40,515 bases of DNA from Bacteroidota bacterium (GTDB taxonomy: Bacteria; Bacteroidota; Bacteroidia; Chitinophagales; Chitinophagaceae): NCBI GenBank assembly GCA_013286485.1, contig JABDFN010000005.1:1-40515 (forward strand), in the 5' to 3' direction. Below, in pieces: positions 32,452 through 40,515 of the stretch (positions within the stretch are counted from its first letter, which is position 1; each line of letters begins with the position of its first letter). Made by a program: the position numbers and the translations under genes. The notes beneath the pieces were generated by a model. It was not told the origin of the DNA, searched no databases, and was given only the letters and a program-made list of their open reading frames with translations.

Positions 32452-34491
32452 GTGAGTTTTTTATATCCTTTATTTCTTGCAGCCGGGCTTTCGCTATCAA
32501 TACCTATCCTTATCCATTTATTCAACCTAAGGCGGTATAAGACAATTTATTTCCCAAGTACACGATTTTTAAAAAACATAGAATTAGTATCGCGCAAGCA
32601 ATCAGAGATAAAATATAAATGGCTGCTTGCATTACGATTGCTTTTCCTGGCGAGCCTTATATTGGCATTCGCACAACCCTTCTTTAATAACAAGAATAAA
32701 AAAGATTCAGGCAGCAAGCTAAAGGCCATTTACATTGATAATTCTTACAGCATGTCTGTAAAAAAAGGGCCAAGAACACTGCTGGATATAGCTAAAGATG
32801 CAGCATTACAGCAGGTGCATACATCGCCGGCAGGCAGCAAGTATTTACTACTTACTAATGATAAGCCTCTAAGCTACCAGCCATTACCTGCAGATAAAAT
32901 AATAGCCGCCATTAACAATATAGATGTATCTGCAGCAAGCAGAAATGACAAACAAACCATATCTACCGTACAAAGCCTATTGCAAACCGAGGGAAACAAC
33001 AACGCCGAATTGTATTACTATTCTGATTTTCAGAAAAGCAGTTTTGATGCAGCGCCCGATCCTTCCCTGTTGAAATATATCTATTTTAAGGGTATTCCCA
33101 TACAGGCTCCAGAAGTTCAGAATATCTATATTGACACTGCCTACCTGAATAGCCCGGTGCTTCAAACAGGGCAGAACAATCAATTGATCGTACATACAAA
33201 ATATTCCGGCAAAGCGCCCAAAGAAGCACCTGTATTGCAGCTTTCAGTAAACGGACAAGTGAAGAGTGCTGCCACATTGTCATTCTCAAATAAAAACGAA
33301 AGTACTGATACACTGAATTTCAGGGTTAATGATGCCAATTGGCAAAGAATAGTTCTCACCATAAACGACGCTTCTATTGCATTTGATGATACATTCAGAA
33401 TTACAGCACGTAGTACACCTAATTTGTCTATACTGGTTTTGAATGAAGGGCAGGCCAGCCCCTATATTCAAGCTGCATTCAAAGCATATAACGGATTTAG
33501 GCTTACCCAAACTGCTATACAAAATGCAACGAAAGATTGGAATGCCTATAATCTGATCATCATTAATGGTGTCACCCGTATGAATGCTGAATTGGGAAAA
33601 ACTATTACCGCTTCGTTGCAGAACGGTCAAAGCATTTGCATATTACCGGGCAAAACAAATAATACCTCTCAACTTAATGAGGGGTTAAGAGAAATAGAAG
33701 ATATACAAATAACCGGCCTGGATACCTCTGTACAAACTGCCAGCAACCTGCAACAAGGCAGCGATCTTGTAAAAGGTTTATTTGAAAAGATCCCTGACAA
33801 TGTGCAGTTACCAACAGCAAACTGGCACTATATGGTGCATAGCGGATTGAGCGCAAACGGGCAATCTATTATCAGTTTTAGAAACGGAGATCCCTTTATT
33901 GTAGCCTATAAACCATCGAAAGGCATATTGTATATCTGCGCTACTTCTGCCGATCTTGGAGCAGGTAACTTTCCCGGAAGCTATTTTTTTGCACCTTTTC
34001 TATACCAAATGGCCATGCAGGCGCATACCAGTGATGTGTATGCCTTGACTGCAGGTACAGGACAGGCGGCCCATGTGCCCTTAAAAAATACTGACCAAAG
34101 AGACATGATACATCTGTATAACAGCAGCATAGACATAATACCTATACAGCATGCTGAAGGCAGCGGTATTAATGTATACATTGACCAGAGTGTGCAACAG
34201 CCGGGTTTTTACTTATTAGCAGCAAAAAATGGCGATAGTACAGCTATACCACTCAATGCCAACCGCAATGAATCAGAAATGGAAATATGGAGCACAGATG
34301 CTCTTAAAGAACAATGGAAGGGAGAAAACATAAGTTGGCTGAACATAAATGATAACGGGCAATTGAGGGGAAACGATAACAACGGTTTCCCGCTTTGGAA
34401 AGTTTGTGTTATTTTAGCCCTTGTAATGCTGGCTGCAGAAACATTTTTACTCGCAGGCAGTATTCGCAAAAAAACAGTAGCTACTCAATAG
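32452..34491 (+). CDS. BatA domain-containing membrane protein with vWA-like domain
   Basis: A 679-residue membrane protein. The GTG start gives an N-terminus (FLYPLFLAAGLSLSIPILIHL) that matches the start of the BatA double-transmembrane domain, followed by LRRYKTIYFPSTRF and a second helix at about 58-76. A von Willebrand A-like region begins at residue 90 with a DxSxS metal-site motif (D96, S98, S100). The middle and C-terminal parts are beta-rich and extracytoplasmic, with a possible amidotransferase-like fold around 340-520. A last helix is at about 655-672. Relatives are associated with the Bat aerotolerance genes, but no batB/batC neighbours are seen. It heads a four-gene cluster with 6-, 2- and 3-base gaps. 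Confidence 0.85.
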   Translation: MSFLYPLFLAAGLSLSIPILIHLFNLRRYKTIYFPSTRFLKNIELVSRKQSEIKYKWLLALRLLFLASLILAFAQPFFNNKNKKDSGSKLKAIYIDNSYSMSVKKGPRTLLDIAKDAALQQVHTSPAGSKYLLLTNDKPLSYQPLPADKIIAAINNIDVSAASRNDKQTISTVQSLLQTEGNNNAELYYYSDFQKSSFDAAPDPSLLKYIYFKGIPIQAPEVQNIYIDTAYLNSPVLQTGQNNQLIVHTKYSGKAPKEAPVLQLSVNGQVKSAATLSFSNKNESTDTLNFRVNDANWQRIVLTINDASIAFDDTFRITARSTPNLSILVLNEGQASPYIQAAFKAYNGFRLTQTAIQNATKDWNAYNLIIINGVTRMNAELGKTITASLQNGQSICILPGKTNNTSQLNEGLREIEDIQITGLDTSVQTASNLQQGSDLVKGLFEKIPDNVQLPTANWHYMVHSGLSANGQSIISFRNGDPFIVAYKPSKGILYICATSADLGAGNFPGSYFFAPFLYQMAMQAHTSDVYALTAGTGQAAHVPLKNTDQRDMIHLYNSSIDIIPIQHAEGSGINVYIDQSVQQPGFYLLAAKNGDSTAIPLNANRNESEMEIWSTDALKEQWKGENISWLNINDNGQLRGNDNNGFPLWKVCVILALVMLAAETFLLAGSIRKKTVATQ

Positions 34492-34497
34492 CCATAT

Positions 34498-35787
34498 ATG
34501 CAGGTGCACATCCGCCAGGCGAGGATCATAGATACCAGATCCGACTTTCACGATACTGTTGCTGATATTATTATTGAAAATGGTAAAATAAAAAACATTA
34601 CCACCCTTAAAGGAGCAAAAGCCTCTTCAATAAGTATTGACAATAAAGAAGTGTGGACCGGCAAGGACTTATGTGTAAGCCCCGGCTGGGTAGATGTATT
34701 TGCAGATTACCGCGAACCGGGTTTTGAACAAAAAGAAACTATTCACACAGGGCTTAATGCTGCTGCAGCGGGGGGGTTTACACAAGTTTTATTATCACCC
34801 AATACAAACCCAACGATCAGCAGCAAATCGAATGTAGAATTTGTACAGCAAAAGGCAAACGGGCACATTGTGAATTTGTTACCGCTGGGCGCAGCCACAC
34901 AACATATAGAAGGTAAGGCACTGGCAGAGATGCTGGATATGCGCAGCCACAGAGCCATAGCATTTACAGATGGCTGGAAGCCCATACAAAATGCCAACTT
35001 AATGCTAAAAGCATTGGAATATGTAAATGCTTTTAAAGGAATAATTATACAAATACCGGTAGATGCCAGCCTTGCAGAGGGAGGCCTGATGCACGAAGGC
35101 AAAATGTCCACTCAATTGGGCATGGCAGGCATACCCGCTCTTGCAGAAACAGTGATCATACATCGGGATATAGAACTGTTGCGATACACAAAATCAAGAT
35201 TACATATATCGGGTGTATCAACCGCGGAAGGTGTAGACATGATACGTACAGCAAAAACAGAAGGTTTGCATATCAGCTGTTCTGTTACACCATACCATCT
35301 CGCCTTAACAGACAAATCTTTAGAAGGATATAGCAGTTTATATAAGGTATCACCACCGTTGCGCGGCGAATCTGACAGGAAAGCTTTGATAAAAGGATTA
35401 AAAGACGGAACGATAGATTGCATAGCTACACATCACCGCCCGCAGGAATGGGATGCTAAAGAAAGAGAATTTGAATATGCCGGCGACGGAATGAATATAC
35501 AGGAAATAGCATTACAGGTGGTACTGCTAGGCGTAGGTAAAGAAGTACCTATAGCTACGCTGGTAGCGACATTATCTGCCAATCAAAGAAAAATATTTGG
35601 CTTGCCAAACGCTAAGATCGCAAAAAACGGTGATGCAGAATTAACACTTTTTAATACAAACGAAAGCTTTACTTTGCAGGAACCTGCTGTAAAATCTATG
35701 AGTAGGAACAACCCTTTTATAGGCAAAAAAATGAATGGCAAAGTAACAGGCATTATTAACCATGATCATTTTCACTTAAATAAATAA
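34498..35787 (+). CDS. Dihydroorotase-like protein, probably non-catalytic
   Basis: A 429-residue protein of the amidohydrolase/dihydroorotase family with the expected fold-level landmarks: SPGWVDVFADYREPGFEQKETI, AFTDG, LHISGVST, CSVTPYHL, KVSPPLR and DCIATHHRP. The residues that bind zinc in active enzymes are replaced: the HxH of DxHxHxR is F68 and D70, the next metal histidine corresponds to I186, the HVST histidine is G239, and the aspartate of TDH is H312. R72 is kept. The protein therefore probably cannot hydrolyse dihydroorotate by the known mechanism. It may serve as a structural partner of aspartate carbamoyltransferase, like the inactive PyrC' of pseudomonads; that is inference. 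An automatic pyrC name would be misleading. Located between the BatA-like and DUF4199 genes. Confidence 0.88.
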   Translation: MQVHIRQARIIDTRSDFHDTVADIIIENGKIKNITTLKGAKASSISIDNKEVWTGKDLCVSPGWVDVFADYREPGFEQKETIHTGLNAAAAGGFTQVLLSPNTNPTISSKSNVEFVQQKANGHIVNLLPLGAATQHIEGKALAEMLDMRSHRAIAFTDGWKPIQNANLMLKALEYVNAFKGIIIQIPVDASLAEGGLMHEGKMSTQLGMAGIPALAETVIIHRDIELLRYTKSRLHISGVSTAEGVDMIRTAKTEGLHISCSVTPYHLALTDKSLEGYSSLYKVSPPLRGESDRKALIKGLKDGTIDCIATHHRPQEWDAKEREFEYAGDGMNIQEIALQVVLLGVGKEVPIATLVATLSANQRKIFGLPNAKIAKNGDAELTLFNTNESFTLQEPAVKSMSRNNPFIGKKMNGKVTGIINHDHFHLNK

Positions 35788-35789
35788 CT

Positions 35790-36344
35790 ATGAGCGACAC
35801 TACTACAGTACCAGCAAATTCTACAGCCATTCCTATCAGGTGGGGAATAATAATAGCTGCTATTAGCATTGTGCTTTTTACCGCTTGCAATATGTTTTTG
35901 CTGAACAACATTGTCGTATATTTTATTTGTGTCATTTTATGTGGTGCAGTACAAGTAATATTAATGGGTGTTGCAGGCGCACAGCAAAGAAAAGCAATTG
36001 GTGGTTTTATAAGTTTTAAAGATGCCTTCAGAGCTATCTTTATTGCCACACTTATTTTTGTTACTATTAATACCATCTATTCTTATATATATATGCGCTT
36101 TATTGATCCTGATTTTTCTGTTAGAATGAAAGATGCTACACTAAGAATGGTAGAAAAGTATGGTGCAAACCAGGAGGCTATGGATAAAGCATCTCAAAAA
36201 GCTGATGAGAATATAGAAAAAGGAAAGCATTTTGGCAGCATCGCATTATCTTATTTCTGGACCATTGTGATATACAGCATCTTTGGCTTTATATGTGCTG
36301 CTATAGTGAAAAAGAACAAACCTGAACCTCAGACAATGTTATAG
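35790..36344 (+). CDS. DUF4199-type membrane protein
   Basis: A 184-residue inner-membrane protein with four hydrophobic helices (about 17-37, 41-62, 83-105 and 150-172). The polar stretch between the third and fourth (about 106-148) is charged and helical. A KRAIGGFISFKDAFRA-like segment (RKAIGGFISFKDAFRAIF) between helices 2 and 3 fits the DUF4199 family. No function is known. It starts 2 bases after the dihydroorotase-like gene and ends 3 before the glycosyltransferase, so the three are translationally close. Confidence 0.78.
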   Translation: MSDTTTVPANSTAIPIRWGIIIAAISIVLFTACNMFLLNNIVVYFICVILCGAVQVILMGVAGAQQRKAIGGFISFKDAFRAIFIATLIFVTINTIYSYIYMRFIDPDFSVRMKDATLRMVEKYGANQEAMDKASQKADENIEKGKHFGSIALSYFWTIVIYSIFGFICAAIVKKNKPEPQTML

Positions 36345-36347
36345 TAG

Positions 36348-37295
36348 ATGCCAGATATCTCTTTAGTAATACCATTATACAATGAAGAAGAATCACTGCC
36401 CGAACTGGTAGAGTGGATAGAACGTGTATGTAATGAACATAAATATACACGCGAAATTATACTGGTAGATGATGGCAGTACTGATAATAGCTGGAAGGTA
36501 ATAGAGCAGTTGAGCGCTTCTTTCAATACAGTAAAAGGAATTCGTTTTCAAAGAAATTATGGCAAGAGTGCTGCACTCAATGAAGGCTTTAAAGCAGCAA
36601 TGGGTGATGTTATAATAACGATGGATGCTGATCTGCAGGACAGCCCTGATGAGATACCTGAACTATATCGTATGATCATTGCCGATGGTTATGATTTAGT
36701 AAGCGGATGGAAGAAAAAACGCTATGACAATGCAGTTACAAAAAACTTACCTTCAAAATTATATAATAGTGTTACCAGCAGTGTATCAGGTATAAAGTTG
36801 CACGATTTTAATTGTGGCTTGAAGTCTTATAAACGCAAGGTAGTGAAGAGCATAGAAGTGTATGGCGAAATGCATCGATATATACCTGTACTTGCAAAAT
36901 GGGCCGGCTTTAAAAAAATTGGTGAAAAAGCAGTGCAACACCAACCCAGGAAATATGGTACATCAAAATTTGGATGGGAACGTTTTATTAATGGCTTTCT
37001 CGATCTGCTGACCATACAATTTGTAAGCAAGTTTGGTAAAAAACCCATGCATTTTTTTGGCACATTGGGTTCGCTTACTTTTTTTGTTGGATTGATCATT
37101 ACCATTATTCTTGTTTTTGGCAAACTTGCAGATCCATCCAATTTTGCACTTACCAACAGGCCAGGATTTTACCTGGCACTTACGGCTATGCTTATGGGCA
37201 CGCTCTTTTTTCTTACCGGGTTTATTGCCGAGTTAGTAGTAAGAAACTCATCAGACAGGAACCATTATCTTATAGAAGAAAAAACAGGCTGGTAG
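36348..37295 (+). CDS. Family 2 glycosyltransferase, DPM1/GtrB-like
   Basis: A 315-residue membrane-bound GT-A glycosyltransferase. The N-terminus LVIPLYNEEESLPEL, the nucleotide-binding DDGSTDNS (41-48) and the metal-binding D93-A-D95 in TMDADLQDSP are typical of dolichol-phosphate-mannose synthase-like enzymes. HQPRKYGTSKFGW (about 198-210) is a conserved acceptor-site segment of this group. Two transmembrane helices follow at about 230-258 and 270-300, as in GtrB. It probably transfers a sugar from a nucleotide donor to polyprenyl phosphate. Last gene of the BatA-like cluster; no clear terminator was seen after it. Confidence 0.93.
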   Translation: MPDISLVIPLYNEEESLPELVEWIERVCNEHKYTREIILVDDGSTDNSWKVIEQLSASFNTVKGIRFQRNYGKSAALNEGFKAAMGDVIITMDADLQDSPDEIPELYRMIIADGYDLVSGWKKKRYDNAVTKNLPSKLYNSVTSSVSGIKLHDFNCGLKSYKRKVVKSIEVYGEMHRYIPVLAKWAGFKKIGEKAVQHQPRKYGTSKFGWERFINGFLDLLTIQFVSKFGKKPMHFFGTLGSLTFFVGLIITIILVFGKLADPSNFALTNRPGFYLALTAMLMGTLFFLTGFIAELVVRNSSDRNHYLIEEKTGW

Positions 37296-37402
37296 AAATA
37301 AGCTATTTATATATATCACATCCTGTTTTTAACAATATTTTCCCCGATTTTTAGCCTTTTTTGCTTTATTTCCACCAATTTTGTCTAAGTCATAAAGGAT
37401 TC

Positions 37403-40081
37403 ATGAAACGTATTGGGTATTGCTACCTTATTACTATTTTATTGTGTTATGTTTCGTTTGCCGCAATGGCGCAAGATGCGCCATCAACTACTTCTGTAAA
37501 TGACCCAAGCGGCAAAATCATAGGCCGGTTATTAGATAGCAAGAACAATCCAATATCAGATGCAGCTACTATTGTTGTTTTAAGAAATGATTCCAGTGTT
37601 GTTACCGGTGGTGTGCCCGGTGATGATGGTAGTTTTAGTATTACATCTACAGGCTTTGGCAACTTCTCACTGCGCATCAGCGGAATAGGCATAAAAACAC
37701 AGGTCATAGGCAATATTAACGTGTCTGCAAGTGCACCCGAAAAAAATGTAGGTGACATAAAACTAAGTGCAAGTGATAATACACTAAAACAAGTGGATGT
37801 AGTGGGAGAGAAACCGCTGATACAAATGAGTGTTGACAAAAAAGTATTTAATGTTGAAAAAAATATTACTACTTCGGGAGGCAGTGCTGCAGACGTGTTA
37901 CAAAATGTTCCTTCAGTTTCGGTTGATGTAGATGGGAATGTGAGCCTGCGTGGAAAAACAGATGTAACCATATTGATAGACGGCAAACCCGCAACCATGC
38001 TGGGTAGCGATGTTCAATCTGCATTGCAAAGCTTACCTGCATCAAGCATACAAGACATAGAGGTTATCACCAATCCCTCAGCTAAGTACGATGCGCAGGG
38101 GCTTACAGGTATAATAAATATTGTTACCAAAAAAGAAAATAGGCTCGGTATAAATGGGAATCTCACACTGGGAGTAGGGACAAACGATAAGTATAACGAC
38201 AACATTGGTATTAATGCACGTAAAGGAAAATGGAATGTATTTCTCAATTCGAGTTACCGCTTCAATCATAACGACAATAGTACTATAACAGACCGCTATA
38301 ATTATACTGGTGGTTCCTCTTATAATTTTGAAGGTGATCCGAGAGATTTTACAGGCAGCTTTAATACAATAGGAGCTACCTATGATTGGAACACACGCAA
38401 TTCTATCACGCTCACTCAAAATCTAAATGCTATGGATTTTGCATACAGTGATTTCTCTTATTACTATATCTATTATTCAAGCAACCTTGATGGTAATTAT
38501 AAAGAATTCACACAACGCACTTCTGCTGCAAGCGGGGGGCCAATGTCGTATTCTACTTCTATGGACTATAAACATAAATTCCATACTAAAGATGAAGAAT
38601 TAAGTGTGGATGCCACTTATAGCACATCTGACTATCAAAGACAGCAGGTATATACAACTACCATATATTCTGCAAACGGTTCAACGAGCTATGGTCCCAT
38701 AGATGAAACAGCTCCATCAACAGGCTCTAATGGCAGCTTTACAGATTGGGCAGATTATACAAAACCATTATTCACTAAAAATGGTAAGTTCGGGGCCGGA
38801 ATAAAAGATCAGTTTATCTGGTATGAAAGCAAAAACACCCCCTTAGTAGATTCTCCCGGACATCCGGCAAATGCGTTAGACCATTCCCTGCTTAATGACT
38901 ATAAGTATACTCAACAAATACATGCTGCCTATATAAACTGGAATGACCAGCCAACTGATAAATTTACTTACCAGGTTGGATTGCGTTTTGAAGATGCCAT
39001 ATACGACGCTGCCAATTATGTCTATTCAACATTGCATTACTCCAATACTTTTGTCAGTTTGTTTCCTTCAGCATTTGTTTCTTATCAGTTGCCAAAACAG
39101 CAAAGTATTTATCTGAATTATAGCAGACGCACCAACCGCCCGAATGTATGGAGTTTGATGCCATTTAAAGATGTATCAAATCCGCTTATCGTAACAGAGG
39201 GGAACCCCTCGCTAGAACCGGAGTTTATTCACAACATTGAATTTAGCTACAACAAACAAACCAAACGTGGCGATAACATCATCCTCAGTACTTATTTTCA
39301 ATATACCCAAAACCTGATTGAAAGAATTACACGCACAATCGATTCATCCTGGGCAACACCAGATCTGCTGCAATTTGCCGGCAAACAATTTACACAACCT
39401 CTTAACTTAAAATCAGGCATCACCTATGGCTTCGAGGCTACTGCACACGTAGTCATATTCCCCTTTTGGGATGCTACATTGAATGCCAATTTGTTTCAAA
39501 GCTTTTTACGTGTAGGTAATATTGATTCTGCCACAAAACTATTTGTAAGCGATAAAGATGGTTTTAGCTGGAGAGGAAAAATTAACACGAATATAAAACT
39601 ACCTTATAATTTCTCTGTTCAGATAAATGCACAATATGAATCAGAGAAAGTAATTGCCCAGGGTAAAATGCAAGCCACTAGCTGGACGGACTTGGGCATC
39701 AAAAAATCATTTAATAATAACAAGCTAAATATTGTTTTTAATTTATCGGATGTATTTAATACCCACAAATACATCAGTTTATACGACATTCCCGGCCAAT
39801 ACTACGAAAGCTATTACCGCAACAGAGAAACACAAGTAGGCAATTTCTCCCTTACATGGCGATTTGGGAAATCACCGCAGGACAAGCTTATGTCTGATAT
39901 GCAGAATAATGCCAAACGTAAAAGCAAGACTAACAATAATAACCAGCCATCTCAAAAGGAGCATGAGAACAACCTGAAAGAAAATGATGACAATAGCGAC
40001 CAGGGTGGGCAGAACAATAATAATAACAACCAGGGTGGAAATAATAAGGAAAGCACAAAAACAGGCGGCTCTCATATGTAA
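37403..40081 (+). CDS. Outer-membrane beta-barrel receptor with Asn-rich tail
   Basis: An 892-residue outer-membrane protein. The ATG at 37403 gives a proper signal peptide (residues 1 to about 24, ending AMAQ); the frame also extends 14 codons upstream without it. A carboxypeptidase-regulatory-like domain spans about 35-120 and a plug domain about 130-245 (VSLRGKTDVTILIDGKPA; DIEVITNPSAKYDAQGLTGIINIVT). An OMP_b-brl_3-type barrel runs to about 835, with YSRRTNRPNVWSLMPF and EGNPSLEPEFIHNIE, similar to the paralogue at 17994-20453. After the final strand (VGNFSLTWRFGK) comes a tail of about 55 residues rich in Asn, Gln, Lys and Gly. The ligand is unknown. Confidence 0.9.
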   Translation: MKRIGYCYLITILLCYVSFAAMAQDAPSTTSVNDPSGKIIGRLLDSKNNPISDAATIVVLRNDSSVVTGGVPGDDGSFSITSTGFGNFSLRISGIGIKTQVIGNINVSASAPEKNVGDIKLSASDNTLKQVDVVGEKPLIQMSVDKKVFNVEKNITTSGGSAADVLQNVPSVSVDVDGNVSLRGKTDVTILIDGKPATMLGSDVQSALQSLPASSIQDIEVITNPSAKYDAQGLTGIINIVTKKENRLGINGNLTLGVGTNDKYNDNIGINARKGKWNVFLNSSYRFNHNDNSTITDRYNYTGGSSYNFEGDPRDFTGSFNTIGATYDWNTRNSITLTQNLNAMDFAYSDFSYYYIYYSSNLDGNYKEFTQRTSAASGGPMSYSTSMDYKHKFHTKDEELSVDATYSTSDYQRQQVYTTTIYSANGSTSYGPIDETAPSTGSNGSFTDWADYTKPLFTKNGKFGAGIKDQFIWYESKNTPLVDSPGHPANALDHSLLNDYKYTQQIHAAYINWNDQPTDKFTYQVGLRFEDAIYDAANYVYSTLHYSNTFVSLFPSAFVSYQLPKQQSIYLNYSRRTNRPNVWSLMPFKDVSNPLIVTEGNPSLEPEFIHNIEFSYNKQTKRGDNIILSTYFQYTQNLIERITRTIDSSWATPDLLQFAGKQFTQPLNLKSGITYGFEATAHVVIFPFWDATLNANLFQSFLRVGNIDSATKLFVSDKDGFSWRGKINTNIKLPYNFSVQINAQYESEKVIAQGKMQATSWTDLGIKKSFNNNKLNIVFNLSDVFNTHKYISLYDIPGQYYESYYRNRETQVGNFSLTWRFGKSPQDKLMSDMQNNAKRKSKTNNNNQPSQKEHENNLKENDDNSDQGGQNNNNNNQGGNNKESTKTGGSHM

Positions 40082-40137
40082 GCCTACATTCACTTCTTTT
40101 TTACATTCTCTAACAACATTATAACGAGCTTTGGTCT

Positions 40138-40145
40138 TATATTTG
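40138..40145 (+). promoter_or_regulatory. TAnnTTTG -7 box before the DUF4197 gene
   Basis: TATATTTG fits the Bacteroidota -7 consensus and lies 28 bases before the ATG at 40174, a plausible leader length. No clear -33 element. Confidence 0.45.
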
Positions 40146-40173
40146 GTATATATAAAACATCAAATATTCAGCA

Positions 40174-40515
40174 ATGACGCGATTACGTAATTTTATTTTA
40201 TTAGTAGTTGTTTTAGGTATATCCTCCCGGTTAGCGCATGCTCAAAATTTTAAAGACATGCTGAACGATGCTGCTAAAAAAAAGGGCATTCATGTCCCCG
40301 GTAGTGGTAGCAACACATTAACCAATACAGATGTGGTAAATGGCCTGAAACAGGCATTACAGGTAGGCACACAAAACTCTGCAAAAAAATTATCTGCAGT
40401 GAATGGATATTTTGGCAATCAACTCATAAAAATAATGCTGCCACCGGAAGCTTCTAAAGTAGAAAAAACGCTCAGGGATATGGGTATGGGAGACAAAGTA
40501 GACCAGGCTATACTA
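40174..40515 (+). CDS. DUF4197-like exported protein (partial, cut by window end)
   Basis: The frame from the ATG at 40174 stays open to the end of the window (114 codons). A signal peptide covers about residues 1-23 (RNFILLVVVLGI ... AHAQ). The mature part, with DVVNGLKQALQVGTQNSAKKLSAVNGYF followed by KIMLPPEASKVEKTLRDMGMGDKVDQAI, matches the DUF4197 family pattern. Function unknown. Confidence 0.82.
   Translation, partial: MTRLRNFILLVVVLGISSRLAHAQNFKDMLNDAAKKKGIHVPGSGSNTLTNTDVVNGLKQALQVGTQNSAKKLSAVNGYFGNQLIKIMLPPEASKVEKTLRDMGMGDKVDQAIL

Noticed and set aside
34768-34774. Run of seven G in the dihydroorotase-like gene, a possible frameshift site
   Set aside because: The frame continues coherently through AAAAGGFTQ, matching the family, so the run is in frame.
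37447-37998. 183-codon minus-strand open frame
   Set aside because: Fully antisense to the signal-peptide and plug region of the beta-barrel receptor; composition fits a shadow of that gene.

Overview
The window looks like the chromosome of a Bacteroidota species, most likely a member of or close to the Chitinophagaceae. Supporting signs are short NuoG, type IX secretion (T9SS) C-terminal sorting tails on three secreted proteins, two outer-membrane beta-barrel receptors with carboxypeptidase-like N-terminal domains, starts without clear Shine-Dalgarno sequences, and TAnnTTTG-type -7 promoter boxes. The lineage call is inference from these features, not from a database search.

Positions 1-14071 hold a complete 14-subunit respiratory complex I operon in the order nuoA to nuoN, all on the plus strand; nuoA is cut by the window edge. 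Two non-nuo genes interrupt it: a small secreted NTF2/DUF4440-like protein between nuoE and nuoF, and a GxxExxY (PD-(D/E)xK fold) protein between nuoF and nuoG. The GxxExxY gene is flanked by inverted arrays of CTTTGCG/CGCAAAG heptamers. A gene-less version of the same palindrome lies between nuoM and nuoN. Other nuo spacers carry a recurrent TTTTGACTTTTGAATTT-like phrase.

Positions 14255-21690 are a surface and secretion region: a LamG protein with a T9SS tail, a 650-base gene-free stretch rich in hairpins and a REP-like repeat, an arylsulfotransferase-like protein with a T9SS tail, an outer-membrane receptor, and an Omp28-like thioredoxin-fold protein with a T9SS tail. A general stress protein 17M-like gene with a one-base frameshift follows at 21824-22322.

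Positions 22573-30154 are mostly housekeeping genes: scpB, an M28 peptidase with a PDZ domain, an SDR oxidoreductase followed by an ABC exporter half-transporter, asd, rpiB and tatC.

Positions 30242-32329 form a compact candidate signalling locus. An ECF sigma factor is followed nine bases later by a membrane protein that joins an anti-sigma-like cytoplasmic segment to a periplasmic trypsin-like protease with an intact triad. A small lipoprotein is transcribed divergently. The intergenic region carries an identical 13-mer (TGGGTTACCTTTT) in inverted orientation on both sides.

Positions 32452-37295 are a tightly packed operon: a BatA/vWA-like membrane protein, a dihydroorotase homologue that has lost all its recognisable metal-binding histidines, a DUF4199 membrane protein and a DPM1-like glycosyltransferase. 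A second beta-barrel receptor (37403-40081) and a truncated DUF4197 gene end the window. I saw no rRNA, tRNA, CRISPR array or insertion sequence.
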